Of a DNA stretch of 64,000 nt, positions 52,643 through 60,873 are shown piece by piece. The translations under genes and the position numbers were made by a program. The notes under the pieces are model-generated. The model was given only the letters and a program-made list of their open reading frames with translations, ran no database searches and was not told the DNA's origin. Source of the DNA: Candidatus Borrarchaeum yapensis (GTDB lineage: Archaea > Asgardarchaeota > Sifarchaeia > Borrarchaeales > Borrarchaeaceae); NCBI GenBank assembly GCA_016840515.1, contig JAEOSF010000009.1, forward strand, positions 1 to 64,000, given 5' to 3'. Within the stretch, counting starts at the first letter, position 1, and each line of letters starts with the position of its first letter.

Positions 52643-52821
52643 TTTGAGGCTGAATATTTGAGCCTTGTAATTTCTAAAGGTAAAAACTTTGCCAAAGAAG
52701 TAACAACAGATTTTTTTGTGTTATGTCTCAAAATTTGGAGATACGTTAAAGTTAAATCAAAAGATGAATTAAACTTGAAACGAATTCGAGATAATTGATT
52801 GAAATTCAGGGAGAGACTAAA

Positions 52822-54177
52822 GTGGAAATATTAGGGCATTATGGCGATGACGGGATAAAGATACGCTTTCGAGATAATACTTATGAAATTATTTATCCTA
52901 ACAAATTATGGTCAAACTATCCCACTGCTGATAAGGCAGTTTTATTAGATCATCTAACTTATGTTACAACAATTCATCTTCCTCTAGTCTTCAGCGATAG
53001 AGAGTTGTTATATAATACAGCCCTTCCTTTTTTTGAGCCTTATTTTTTTAAGAACTTAATTATGGACTTTCCCTCCTGTGCTGAAGTTGATGGTACGAAT
53101 ACTTCCGATTTGATCCGCCAGTTTATGAATCTAAAAGTGCAGTTCAAGGACAATAAAGCAAAATTTCCACAATTCGATGTACAAACGAGTGAAAATTCTT
53201 CTGTGGTTGCACTTTCATTCGGAAAGGATAGTTTATTGACGTATGCCGTAGCACAGGAAATCAACCTACATCCCAAAATTGTGTATATTATTGAGCCCTC
53301 AATGAAGTATGAAGAAAAACACAAAACGCTTCTAGCTGAGAAATTCTACAACGAATTTGGGGTAAAATTACACAAAATAACTCACACAGTTGGACAATTG
53401 CGAAATTATGAGTATTTGAATATTGCTATAACAGAGCTTGGCTGGGGACTTCAATCCACAGAATACGCTCTTGAGATGCTACCTCTCGCTTACGAGTATC
53501 AGGCAAAATATCTGTTATTTGGAAATGAACAGAGCTGCGGAGAATATACCTTTGATAAAGAAGGCTTTATAAACTATCCCGCCTATGATCAATCACACAA
53601 CTGGACTGTGCAAATATCAGCAATGACGCAATCTTTGACAAATCGTAACGTATGGACCGTCAGTTTAATCGAGCCTTTAAATGATATAGCAGTGATGTAT
53701 GTATTACAGCATCGATATCCAGAGATCGGCAAATACGAAATGTCTTGCTTTACCGAGACTGAAGCTGGCAGAGACACTAAATGGTGTCATTCCTGCTCTG
53801 TGTGTGGAAAAATGTATCTTTTATTAGTTGCCGCTGGCTTTGATCCAAAACATGTTGGTTTCACAAAAAATATGCTTTCAAAGGAATTTAGAAACTATTT
53901 TTCCCTATTTGGTGGCAAAAAAGTTCACACATATGCTCTTACCGGCTTAGGCTTTGACGAGCAACTTTTTGCATTTTATCTTGCTAGTAAACGAGGTAAC
54001 AAAAGTGATCTAGTTCTGGAATTTGAGAATAGCCCACTTTATGAAAAGGCAAAGGAACGAGAAGAGGAACTTTATAACATCTTTCTTAGCATTCACAAGA
54101 GTATAACGTTACCTCCGGATTTATTTGAAAAAGTATTTGAAATTTATAAGGAAGAAGTAGAAAGTTTTGAATATTGA
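52822..54177 (+). CDS. MurL-like epimerase (ATP-pyrophosphatase fold)
   Basis: The protein of about 451 residues has a PP-loop-type nucleotide site, LSFGKDSLLTY, a GNEQSCGEYTFDKEG stretch, a YDQSHNW motif and a cysteine cluster WCHSCSVCGKMY. The combination resembles MurL, which epimerises the terminal L-Glu of UDP-MurNAc-L-Ala-L-Glu to D-Glu with ATP. An ExsB/asparagine-synthase-like hydrolase is the alternative. Start GTG 52822 has GGGAGAG six bases upstream; the ORF-track TTG 52795 is less likely. Its stop is 14 bases before the chosen ligase start, so the two are probably coupled. No muramic-acid enzyme is in the window, so its substrate cannot be the bacterial one. Confidence 0.55.
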   Translation: MEILGHYGDDGIKIRFRDNTYEIIYPNKLWSNYPTADKAVLLDHLTYVTTIHLPLVFSDRELLYNTALPFFEPYFFKNLIMDFPSCAEVDGTNTSDLIRQFMNLKVQFKDNKAKFPQFDVQTSENSSVVALSFGKDSLLTYAVAQEINLHPKIVYIIEPSMKYEEKHKTLLAEKFYNEFGVKLHKITHTVGQLRNYEYLNIAITELGWGLQSTEYALEMLPLAYEYQAKYLLFGNEQSCGEYTFDKEGFINYPAYDQSHNWTVQISAMTQSLTNRNVWTVSLIEPLNDIAVMYVLQHRYPEIGKYEMSCFTETEAGRDTKWCHSCSVCGKMYLLLVAAGFDPKHVGFTKNMLSKEFRNYFSLFGGKKVHTYALTGLGFDEQLFAFYLASKRGNKSDLVLEFENSPLYEKAKEREEELYNIFLSIHKSITLPPDLFEKVFEIYKEEVESFEY

Positions 54178-54190
54178 GGTGCAGAAACCA

Positions 54191-55189
54191 TTGAAACGCC
54201 TAAACGTGGCATTAGTATGCAATACAAGGATAACGGATGACGAATTCCAAGTTGAATACGATCCGCCAGATACTATAGAAAAAATTGAGCACGCTATTCG
54301 TAACACAGGTCACAATTTCATGTTCATTGAAGCGGATGAAACTGCATTTGATGAATTGAGAAGATTAAAACCTGACATCGTTTTTAATAGGGCTGAAGGA
54401 GTTCGTGGAGAAAGCAGGGAATCTCATATTCCTGCTATTTTAGAAATGTTGAATATTCCATACGTTGGATCTAACATACTTACCACTGCTATTGCACTTG
54501 ATAAAGGCACTACAAAGAAGATTTTATCTTTTCATGGTGTCAAAAACGCGCACTTTCAAGTATTTGAGGAATTCAATGAACCATTTGTACACAAACTTAG
54601 TTTTCCTTTGATTTTAAAACCGAACCATGAAGGATCTAGTGTAGGTATCGATATAGAAAACGTGGTGCACGATGAGACAAACTTTCGTAAAAAGTTGACA
54701 GAAATGTTAGAAAAGTACAAAGAGTCGATTTTAGCGGAAGAATTTATTGAAGGTAGAGAATTTAGCGTGGGAATATTAGGAAACGGAAATAACCTTCGTG
54801 TATTGCCTATCCTTGAGGTTGACTTTGGTAAACTTCCAGCAGAAGTCGGTACGGTATACGGTCAAAAAGCAAAAACGATATTAGATACGCCACGCGCCCA
54901 TATCTGTCCTGCCAAAATATCAGATTCTTTGAGAAAAAAAATAGAACAGATCTCTATTCAAACGTTTAATATACTAAATTGTAATGATTTTGCGCGAATT
55001 GATCTTCGAATGAACGCATCAGAAGAATTATTTATCTTAGAAGTAAATCCGCTACCTGGCCTTGACTATAATTTAGAAGAAAACGAAATCAGTTTTTACC
55101 CTGTTATGGCTTTTGCATCAGGAATGAACTTCGATAAAATGATTCAAGAAATTCTGAAAGCTGCAATCGATCGATATCAGTTGCATTAA
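54191..55189 (+). CDS. D-Ala-D-Ala-ligase-like ATP-grasp enzyme
   Basis: The 332-residue ATP-grasp ligase has the Ddl-type motifs ESRESHIPAILEMLNIPYVGS, KPNHEGSSVGI, EEFIEGREFSVGI and FARIDLRM...EVNPLPGL. Ddl ligases join two amino acids as a dipeptide through an acyl phosphate. The ORF-track start (TTG 54167) overlaps the MurL-like gene; TTG 54191 has GAGGTG 9 bases upstream and begins MKRLNVALVCN, so I choose it. It lies between the MurL-like and GNAT genes. Given that company, it probably couples a D- or modified amino acid to a small peptide. Confidence 0.85.
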   Translation: MKRLNVALVCNTRITDDEFQVEYDPPDTIEKIEHAIRNTGHNFMFIEADETAFDELRRLKPDIVFNRAEGVRGESRESHIPAILEMLNIPYVGSNILTTAIALDKGTTKKILSFHGVKNAHFQVFEEFNEPFVHKLSFPLILKPNHEGSSVGIDIENVVHDETNFRKKLTEMLEKYKESILAEEFIEGREFSVGILGNGNNLRVLPILEVDFGKLPAEVGTVYGQKAKTILDTPRAHICPAKISDSLRKKIEQISIQTFNILNCNDFARIDLRMNASEELFILEVNPLPGLDYNLEENEISFYPVMAFASGMNFDKMIQEILKAAIDRYQLH

Positions 55190-55192
55190 AAA

Positions 55193-55765
55193 ATGGAAGG
55201 TGCCCCTGCGATTGTGGAGTATTCTCCTCACAAGATTGTAGAACTAACCAATGAATATTTAGAAAGACAGTTTGGGAAAGAGTTTCGGATTACAATAGAA
55301 ACAAAATTAGATCCTCTGAAAATATCAGCCATTCAACTGATAGATACCAAAAATTTTCGAAAAGAATTGAGATACTCTGTCGAAGAGTTTATAGAACGAA
55401 CGAAGCAACCAGATTTTTATTGTCTATTAATTTATAACCAAGATCTTTTAGTAGCATTTTTATTCGGCTATAAAGATGAGTCTCTTGAAGATGCATTTTA
55501 TCTTGATACGATTGCGTCCATCTTGCAGAGAAAAGGCATAGGAACGTTGCTATTACTCTGTGCACTTGTTATTTGCTACCTGATGGGCTTTAGATATATG
55601 ACTTTGAGAACTGAATTAATCGATGAAAGGGGACAACATCCTTTCGAGTTTTTTAAGAAGAATGGTTTTTACCGTTTCGAGTGTCCTCCAGAAGAAGGCA
55701 TCGCTATGAAAAAAGAGCTTACGGAAAATGATGTTGTCACTTATCTTGATATGCTAAAAAAATAA
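55193..55765 (+). CDS. GNAT-family acetyltransferase
   Basis: The 190-residue protein has the acetyl-CoA loop in LQRKGIGTLLLLCA (RxxGxG) after the beta strand DAFYLDTIAS, and a C-terminal FEFFKKNGFYRFECP typical of GNAT enzymes. It starts three bases after the ligase stop, so it is in the same operon. It probably acylates or N-protects the product of the preceding ligase; that is inference. Confidence 0.82.
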   Translation: MEGAPAIVEYSPHKIVELTNEYLERQFGKEFRITIETKLDPLKISAIQLIDTKNFRKELRYSVEEFIERTKQPDFYCLLIYNQDLLVAFLFGYKDESLEDAFYLDTIASILQRKGIGTLLLLCALVICYLMGFRYMTLRTELIDERGQHPFEFFKKNGFYRFECPPEEGIAMKKELTENDVVTYLDMLKK

Positions 55766-55800
55766 ATAAAACTTGAGAATTGAAAGAGATTCTTTGTAGG

Positions 55801-56127
55801 TTATCGCATTGATGACTCTAGGTGTTGTAGAACGCCGTTGGCTTTTGATTCAGTAAAATTTTTTCCTTCTTCTGTAAGTCTGTAGATGTGCCGAAGCGGT
55901 GCATCCTTAGGATCTTCTGATGAGTCTTTTACAAGATATTGTAGCTTGCATAGGTCAGTGAGATGTCGATATATATTTCTGATATCTGGTGAACCTAAGT
56001 CATGTTCGAACTTATTCATCAATTGCCATATTTTGTAACCATATGGAGAGTTGTTTTTCTTTTCTAAGTGGTATATTATTGCGAGAATTTTCTGCTTTGT
56101 TTTGCTTAGAGTCGGAAATGGACCCAT
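55801..56127 (-). CDS. PadR-like winged-helix regulator
   Basis: The 108-residue protein has ILAIIYHLEKKNNSPYGYKIWQLM, a recognition helix region DIRNIYRHLTDLCKLQYL and a wing with HIYRLTEEGK. The fold fits PadR/PF03551. These proteins usually repress a divergent transporter gene and are released by a ligand. Here the divergent gene is an MFS protein, and a doubled palindrome lies between them. Confidence 0.85.
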   Translation of the reverse strand: MGPFPTLSKTKQKILAIIYHLEKKNNSPYGYKIWQLMNKFEHDLGSPDIRNIYRHLTDLCKLQYLVKDSSEDPKDAPLRHIYRLTEEGKNFTESKANGVLQHLESSMR

Positions 56128-56164
56128 TTTAGATACAACTCTATAGCAATGTTTAAATAGTCAT

Positions 56165-56203
56165 GACTTATAAACTTTACCTATAGGTGTTTCACCTATA
56201 GGT
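56165..56203 (+). promoter_or_regulatory. TATA box and doubled palindromic operator
   Basis: ACTTATAAAC (about 56166-56175) is followed by two perfect copies of the palindrome ACCTATAGGT, at 56179-56188 and 56194-56203, separated by GTTTC. The centres are 15 bases apart. This is an excellent operator for the divergent PadR regulator, controlling itself and the MFS gene. Confidence 0.7.
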
Positions 56204-56320
56204 AGAATAATCTTATGCAAAGCATATCGTGGTCCTTTCTTATGAACAAGACCAGTATTACTTTAGACACTTCCTTCGATTACATGAAGAAAGTGGATTC
56301 GACATGTGAGCGTGATAATT

Positions 56321-56884
56321 ATGACAAGGAAGATTTTTATCGCAATTGCCATTGCCAGTGTTCTCAGCTCACTTACCGTTGGTCTAATTGGACCTGTGTA
56401 CCCTATTTTTATTACTGAGAAGATTTCTGCATCAATCATTAATGTCGGTATGATTTACGCAGTTTTCTATGCCGTAGGGGCTTTTGTAAAACTTCCTGCA
56501 GGCAAACTAGCAGATAAATACGGGAAGGCAAAATTACTTTTTATTGGAGGCATCCTAGGTGCGGGATGTACATATGGATACACGCTTTCATCTACTATCG
56601 GGCATCTAATTCTAATTGAAGTTTTGAACGGGTGTGCATATGCTACAACTCGACCAGCTATGTTGGCATTATTAGCTGAAATTACAAATCCTAAGAAAAG
56701 AAGCTTTCAAATGGGTTTTTTTGACTCTGTCTACGATTTCTCAATCGCTGGTTCCGCTTTCGTAGCGGGTATGGTCGTAAGTACACATGGGTTTGCATTT
56801 CTATTTTATATCTGCGCAGTTTTACAATTAAGTTCTGGTGTATTAGCATATAAGTCAGTTCACTTTATTGACATAAAACGTTGA
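56321..56884 (+). CDS. Half-length MFS transporter
   Basis: The protein of about 187 residues has only the first six helices of an MFS transporter, including the GKLADKYGKAKLLFIGG motif A between helices 2 and 3. It ends cleanly at TGA after a charged IDIKR tail. A complete MFS protein has 12 helices. No second half is seen in the next 250 bases, so this is either a degraded gene or a genuine six-helix protein working as a dimer. The start is GTG 56306 or ATG 56321. Confidence 0.7.
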   Translation: MTRKIFIAIAIASVLSSLTVGLIGPVYPIFITEKISASIINVGMIYAVFYAVGAFVKLPAGKLADKYGKAKLLFIGGILGAGCTYGYTLSSTIGHLILIEVLNGCAYATTRPAMLALLAEITNPKKRSFQMGFFDSVYDFSIAGSAFVAGMVVSTHGFAFLFYICAVLQLSSGVLAYKSVHFIDIKR

Positions 56885-57138
56885 TTTTCAAAATAGTATA
56901 GTCATAAGACTAACTGCAAAAAATTATTTTTTAAAAGAATTATGATGGTATTAAAACAACTTTTTTCACGCAAACATCCGTTAGTTTTCTATCGATGAGT
57001 TTATATGGGATTAGCCTGTATTTTTTATCACTAAAAAATATAAGCAGAAAGAATCATTTTTTTTCTAAAACTAGAAACTCTTAACCAGGATGCTTCCAGT
57101 AATCGTCTAGATTCAATTTGTAGGTATCTACAAAATTC
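56885..57138. other. Intergenic region after the half MFS gene
   Basis: About 250 AT-rich bases in which the missing second half of the MFS would be expected if it had decayed in place. I see no remnant of six further helices. Confidence 0.3.
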
Positions 57139-57159
57139 ATGTTTATTAGAGGGCTTAAT

Positions 57160-57840
57160 TTGGTTGTTTTCTTAACATCTGACGCTTTTGTCAGTTTAAT
57201 CATTTCATGCATCGAGGTATATCGAAAAGAGGCCGCAGGAATATTAATGGGAGATTATGTTTTCAACAGTGACACGTACTACATAAAGGGCGTTATTCCC
57301 CTTCAATCAGCTAATAGGAAATTTAGCGAAGTTGAATATCATTTAGCGCGAACCCAAAGAATGCGTGAAAATTTGGAATTATGCCTTTCTGATTTTATCG
57401 GTTACTTTCATTCACATCCTCAGTATTTTAACATGGAAATCACTTCAGAATTGAGTCAGGCGGACAAAGAGTCTATGGAAGAGGGTGATTTTGAGATCAT
57501 TGTTTCCATTAAAGATTTGAAGCGTTATTCGCCCTGGATTTTTAAAAAAAAGACAATGGAATTGTCAGGGTGTGTTGGAAGCTATACACTAAATATAAGT
57601 GCTTATTCTCGTGATAGCGAAGAATATTCCATTCATACGATAGTTTGTCCCTTCACGGACATCCTTAACCTGTTTAGAAAGCACAATATAAAAATAAATA
57701 CGTGGAATTCAATCAACAAGAACACACAACGAAAACTCAGGCGGCTAATATCAGCATATGATGATGCAGTAATAAAAAATCATAACGGTAAGTCGATATT
57801 GCACGAAATTTCTAAAAGTTTAACAAGATACAAGCAATGA
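57160..57840 (+). CDS. JAMM/MPN-domain metalloprotease-like protein
   Basis: The protein of about 226 residues carries a complete JAMM motif: the glutamate in KEAAGILMGD, then GYFHSHPQYF and, with an 11-residue gap, LSQAD (SxxD). These residues bind zinc in deubiquitinases, COP9/proteasome lid subunits and bacterial Ub-like processing enzymes. A C-terminal region of about 90 residues is unrecognised. TTG 57160 has GAGGG eight bases upstream; the ORF-track ATG 57139 is the alternative. No ubiquitin, E1 or E2 gene is in this window. Confidence 0.8.
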   Translation: MVVFLTSDAFVSLIISCIEVYRKEAAGILMGDYVFNSDTYYIKGVIPLQSANRKFSEVEYHLARTQRMRENLELCLSDFIGYFHSHPQYFNMEITSELSQADKESMEEGDFEIIVSIKDLKRYSPWIFKKKTMELSGCVGSYTLNISAYSRDSEEYSIHTIVCPFTDILNLFRKHNIKINTWNSINKNTQRKLRRLISAYDDAVIKNHNGKSILHEISKSLTRYKQ

Positions 57841-57878
57841 TCTTTTGAAAGAAAATCTTCTTTAGACCTGCGAGAAGG

Positions 57879-59147
57879 TCAAAACTTTATTTTAATTATG
57901 ATCGCAGTACCAATACCAACGATAAATGCTGCGATATAGAACGCTAGAAAAAAACCAACATAAAAGGCAAGAAAACCTCCTAACAAAGAGCCGATAGTTG
58001 TTGCTAGACTGATGGTTGCATTATACATGCCAAATGCGTTCCCCTGTCGTTCGGGAGGTGCAATATTAGTAAGGAGCGCAGATCCGGAAACCGCAATTAT
58101 ACCCCATGTTATGCCTGCGATTAAAAACAATAACGTTACGAAAAATATAGCCCATTGTGGAAAAAGCAATACAAAAATAGCAAAGAATGAAAATATGAAT
58201 ATCCTTAAGGAAATGGCTGTTGTAAATATTTTCTTGCGTCCAAGGGTTTCCGCCAATTTTCCGGTAATAGCATGTGTGACTGTGGACATAATGGAATTTA
58301 ATACATAAATGAAAAATATTAAGCTGTCATTAATACCCAACGTTTTTAAATATAAAGGAAATGGCAAAAAAGCGACAAAAAATGCGGTAAACAGTATGAA
58401 TGTTGCAATATAATAGAGAGGAAGGATATTAGTTAATTCGTATTTGAGGCGTCTCCAAAATTTATGTTGAAAAAAACGTGGCAGTTGAAAAAGGAGTGTT
58501 GGAGCAAAGGCAAGTTTTTCACGTATACCAGGGCGTGGTATTAGAAATGCAAGCATATGGCGCTCAAATGTAATCGGAGGTTCTTCAAGAAGAAAAACTG
58601 CAAGGATACTGCTTATCCCACAAAATAGAGCACATAATACGAAAAGATAGAGAAGTTCTAACCTTATGAGAAAGATACTTGCAATAAATAGTCCTGCAGT
58701 CCATCCTACTCCGCTAACAAAGTTAAATAAGCCTATCTTTTTTTCCCATAAGGGTTTTGGTGCCAGTTCAATAACAAGCATACTCGATGCAGGGATACAT
58801 GATGTGGAAAGCAATCCCAACAAGATATTCATCAATATCAGTGCGCCTACAGTAGATGCGAGAGCGGTCATACCGAAAAATATGGTTGCTGTGAGAAAAC
58901 CAAAGAAGATGAAAATACTCCGTCTTGCAGACCTATCGGATAGTTTTCCCCAGAGGATAAGTCCAGGAATTGATGCTAAATTGAATGCCGCCACTACCAG
59001 TCCAACATCTGCAAGAGATCCTCCAATAAAGACCACATATAGGGGAAACAGTACATTCGCAATCCCGAAGGCTCCTTTATATGGAACAAACGAAAGAGTC
59101 CACAGACTCTTCTTTCCTTTTTTATGTAACCATTGAGGAGGTTGCAT
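57879..59147 (-). CDS. MFS transporter, 12 helices
   Basis: The 422-residue protein has two six-helix halves with motif A-like GKLSDRSARRSIFIF between helices 2 and 3 and GKLAETLGRKKIFTT in the second half. The central loop is long (about residues 195-240). The protein is probably a drug or sugar efflux carrier. It is convergent with the JAMM gene. Start ATG 59147 has weak ribosome-binding support. Confidence 0.88.
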   Translation of the reverse strand: MQPPQWLHKKGKKSLWTLSFVPYKGAFGIANVLFPLYVVFIGGSLADVGLVVAAFNLASIPGLILWGKLSDRSARRSIFIFFGFLTATIFFGMTALASTVGALILMNILLGLLSTSCIPASSMLVIELAPKPLWEKKIGLFNFVSGVGWTAGLFIASIFLIRLELLYLFVLCALFCGISSILAVFLLEEPPITFERHMLAFLIPRPGIREKLAFAPTLLFQLPRFFQHKFWRRLKYELTNILPLYYIATFILFTAFFVAFLPFPLYLKTLGINDSLIFFIYVLNSIMSTVTHAITGKLAETLGRKKIFTTAISLRIFIFSFFAIFVLLFPQWAIFFVTLLFLIAGITWGIIAVSGSALLTNIAPPERQGNAFGMYNATISLATTIGSLLGGFLAFYVGFFLAFYIAAFIVGIGTAIIIKIKF

Positions 59148-59502
59148 CGAACCAGTTTCTCCAGTATATTTATCGAGATCTATGAGTCAACGTCAGCGAT
59201 TCGCTTGGATATCAGTACATTTTTTAAATTTAACGTTACAAGTAACAAGAAGGAAGGATTCCTAAATATTATAGAAATCCATAATTCGCAAAGACAAATA
59301 GTAACTTGGACTGTCTATGGAATGGTTTTTTAAACTACAAACCGAAATTTGTAAACTTCCCATTGTTATGATCCAAGTTTTCAAATATTCAGTCTTGCAT
59401 TTTAATTTACATGGCTCATAAAAAAAATGAATGAAAAAAATGATAAAGAAGAGGCGAACATTATTATTGTCTTTTGGGCCTGCTACGAAGGGTGATTGGC
59501 GA
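59148..59502. other. Intergenic region before the second LRR gene
   Basis: This 355-base divergent region holds the MFS promoter at left and the LRR promoter at right; T-runs and a GGGTG site occur before 59503. No small gene is called here. Confidence 0.3.
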
Positions 59503-60603
59503 ATGACAACGAATTTCGTGAAGGTTAAAGGAGATACATATTACATAAAAAACGGTACACTAGACCTTCGCAAGAAAGGAATTATTGATTTAAAAAATAT
59601 CAAAGGACTAGAGAACCTCACTAATCTCCAAGAATTGGATCTTAGTAATAATAAAATAAAAGAAATTAAAGGATTAGAACACCTTATTCACCTAAAGAAG
59701 CTAGACCTGAGTAATAACGATCTAGAAGAGATCAAGAATTTAGAATCTCTTACTAATCTCCAGAAATTAAACCTTAGTGGTAACAATATAGTAGAAATCA
59801 AAGGATTACGGCATCTCATTAATCTCCAAGAACTAAACCTCAGTAATAATCAGATGAAAGAGATAAAAGGATTAGCACGCCTTATTAATCTTCAAAAACT
59901 ACACCTTAGCGAAAACAGTATAGAGGAAATTAGAGGATTAGAGCAACTCATTAATCTTCAAGAACTAGATCTTGGGGGTAACAATATAAAAGAAATTAAA
60001 GAATTAGATGCTCTAACCAGCCTCCAAATTCTAAATCTTCGTTGGAACTATATAAACGAAATTAAGGGCTTGGAGAACATCACTAACCTCCAAAAACTCT
60101 ACCTGAATCATAATTTTATCGAAGAGATCAAAGGATTAGAAACCTTTATCAATCTCCAAGAACTAAACCTCAGAAGCAATTATATAAATGAGATTAAGGG
60201 CTTAGAGAACCTCAATACACTACAAAAACTATTTCTTGGTAATGATATAGAAGATATCGTAGGGATGGGAAGTCTTGCTGATCTGGAAAAACTAGATCCT
60301 CGAAATACGATAGACGAGATTAAAGGATTAGAACATCTTACCAATCTTATAGAATTGTCCCTTCGTGCTAATGAGATTAAAGAGATACAAGGGTTAGAGA
60401 AACTCATCAACCTCCAAAAACTAGACCTTAGATTCAATCAGATAAAAGAGATAAAGGGATTGGAGCATTTCTCTATGTTACAGGAAGTAAAAATTAGATT
60501 TAATCCAATAAAACACAGTGAAAGCCATTTAGTAGGGAGACCTGGGCAGGAACTTGTAAGATACTGTCGAAAAAAGGTTGAAAAACTAATAAGAAGTGGT
60601 TGA
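59503..60603 (+). CDS. SDS22-like leucine-rich-repeat protein, one module
   Basis: The 366-residue protein has about 13-14 repeats of the LxxLDLxxNxIKEIKGLE type, a GDTYYIKNGTLDLRKKGI start and a NPIKHSESHLVGR C-cap ending in YCRKKVE. It is the one-module relative of the 796-residue protein at the left end. One repeat near residues 235-260 is degenerate (GNDIEDIVGMGSLADLEK) and lacks the normal spacing. The ORF track starts at 59431; ATG 59503 (MTTNFVKVKGD) aligns with the module start of the left-end protein and has AAGGGTG upstream. Confidence 0.88.
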   Translation: MTTNFVKVKGDTYYIKNGTLDLRKKGIIDLKNIKGLENLTNLQELDLSNNKIKEIKGLEHLIHLKKLDLSNNDLEEIKNLESLTNLQKLNLSGNNIVEIKGLRHLINLQELNLSNNQMKEIKGLARLINLQKLHLSENSIEEIRGLEQLINLQELDLGGNNIKEIKELDALTSLQILNLRWNYINEIKGLENITNLQKLYLNHNFIEEIKGLETFINLQELNLRSNYINEIKGLENLNTLQKLFLGNDIEDIVGMGSLADLEKLDPRNTIDEIKGLEHLTNLIELSLRANEIKEIQGLEKLINLQKLDLRFNQIKEIKGLEHFSMLQEVKIRFNPIKHSESHLVGRPGQELVRYCRKKVEKLIRSG

Positions 60604-60873
60604 AAAACGCATGAGTCCTTTTTTGTTTTTTCTTGATATACTCGAAAAACTATTAAATACTGTAGTTGATGGAACTAATTCTAATATACTTATCAGAAGT
60701 CTTATATGAAATCGGCAGATATGATGAAACGGGATTTTTCAACAATCTTTTCAATTGTTACACGGTTTTTAATGTACAAGGATCGACTTTATAAAGGTGA
60801 GCGTACTATATAGGATATATCCGCCCAGCTCTTTACTATAAAATTTGTCAAATGCCTTAGGAGCAGTGAATTC

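Noticed and set aside
56215-56418. Frame between the PadR operator and the MFS gene
   Set aside because: It overlaps the start of the MFS frame, has no family features and becomes Cys/Tyr-rich out of frame; a leader peptide is possible but unsupported.
59133-59333. 66-residue plus-strand frame near the MFS start
   Set aside because: It overlaps the 5' end of the MFS gene on the other strand and has no ribosome-binding site.
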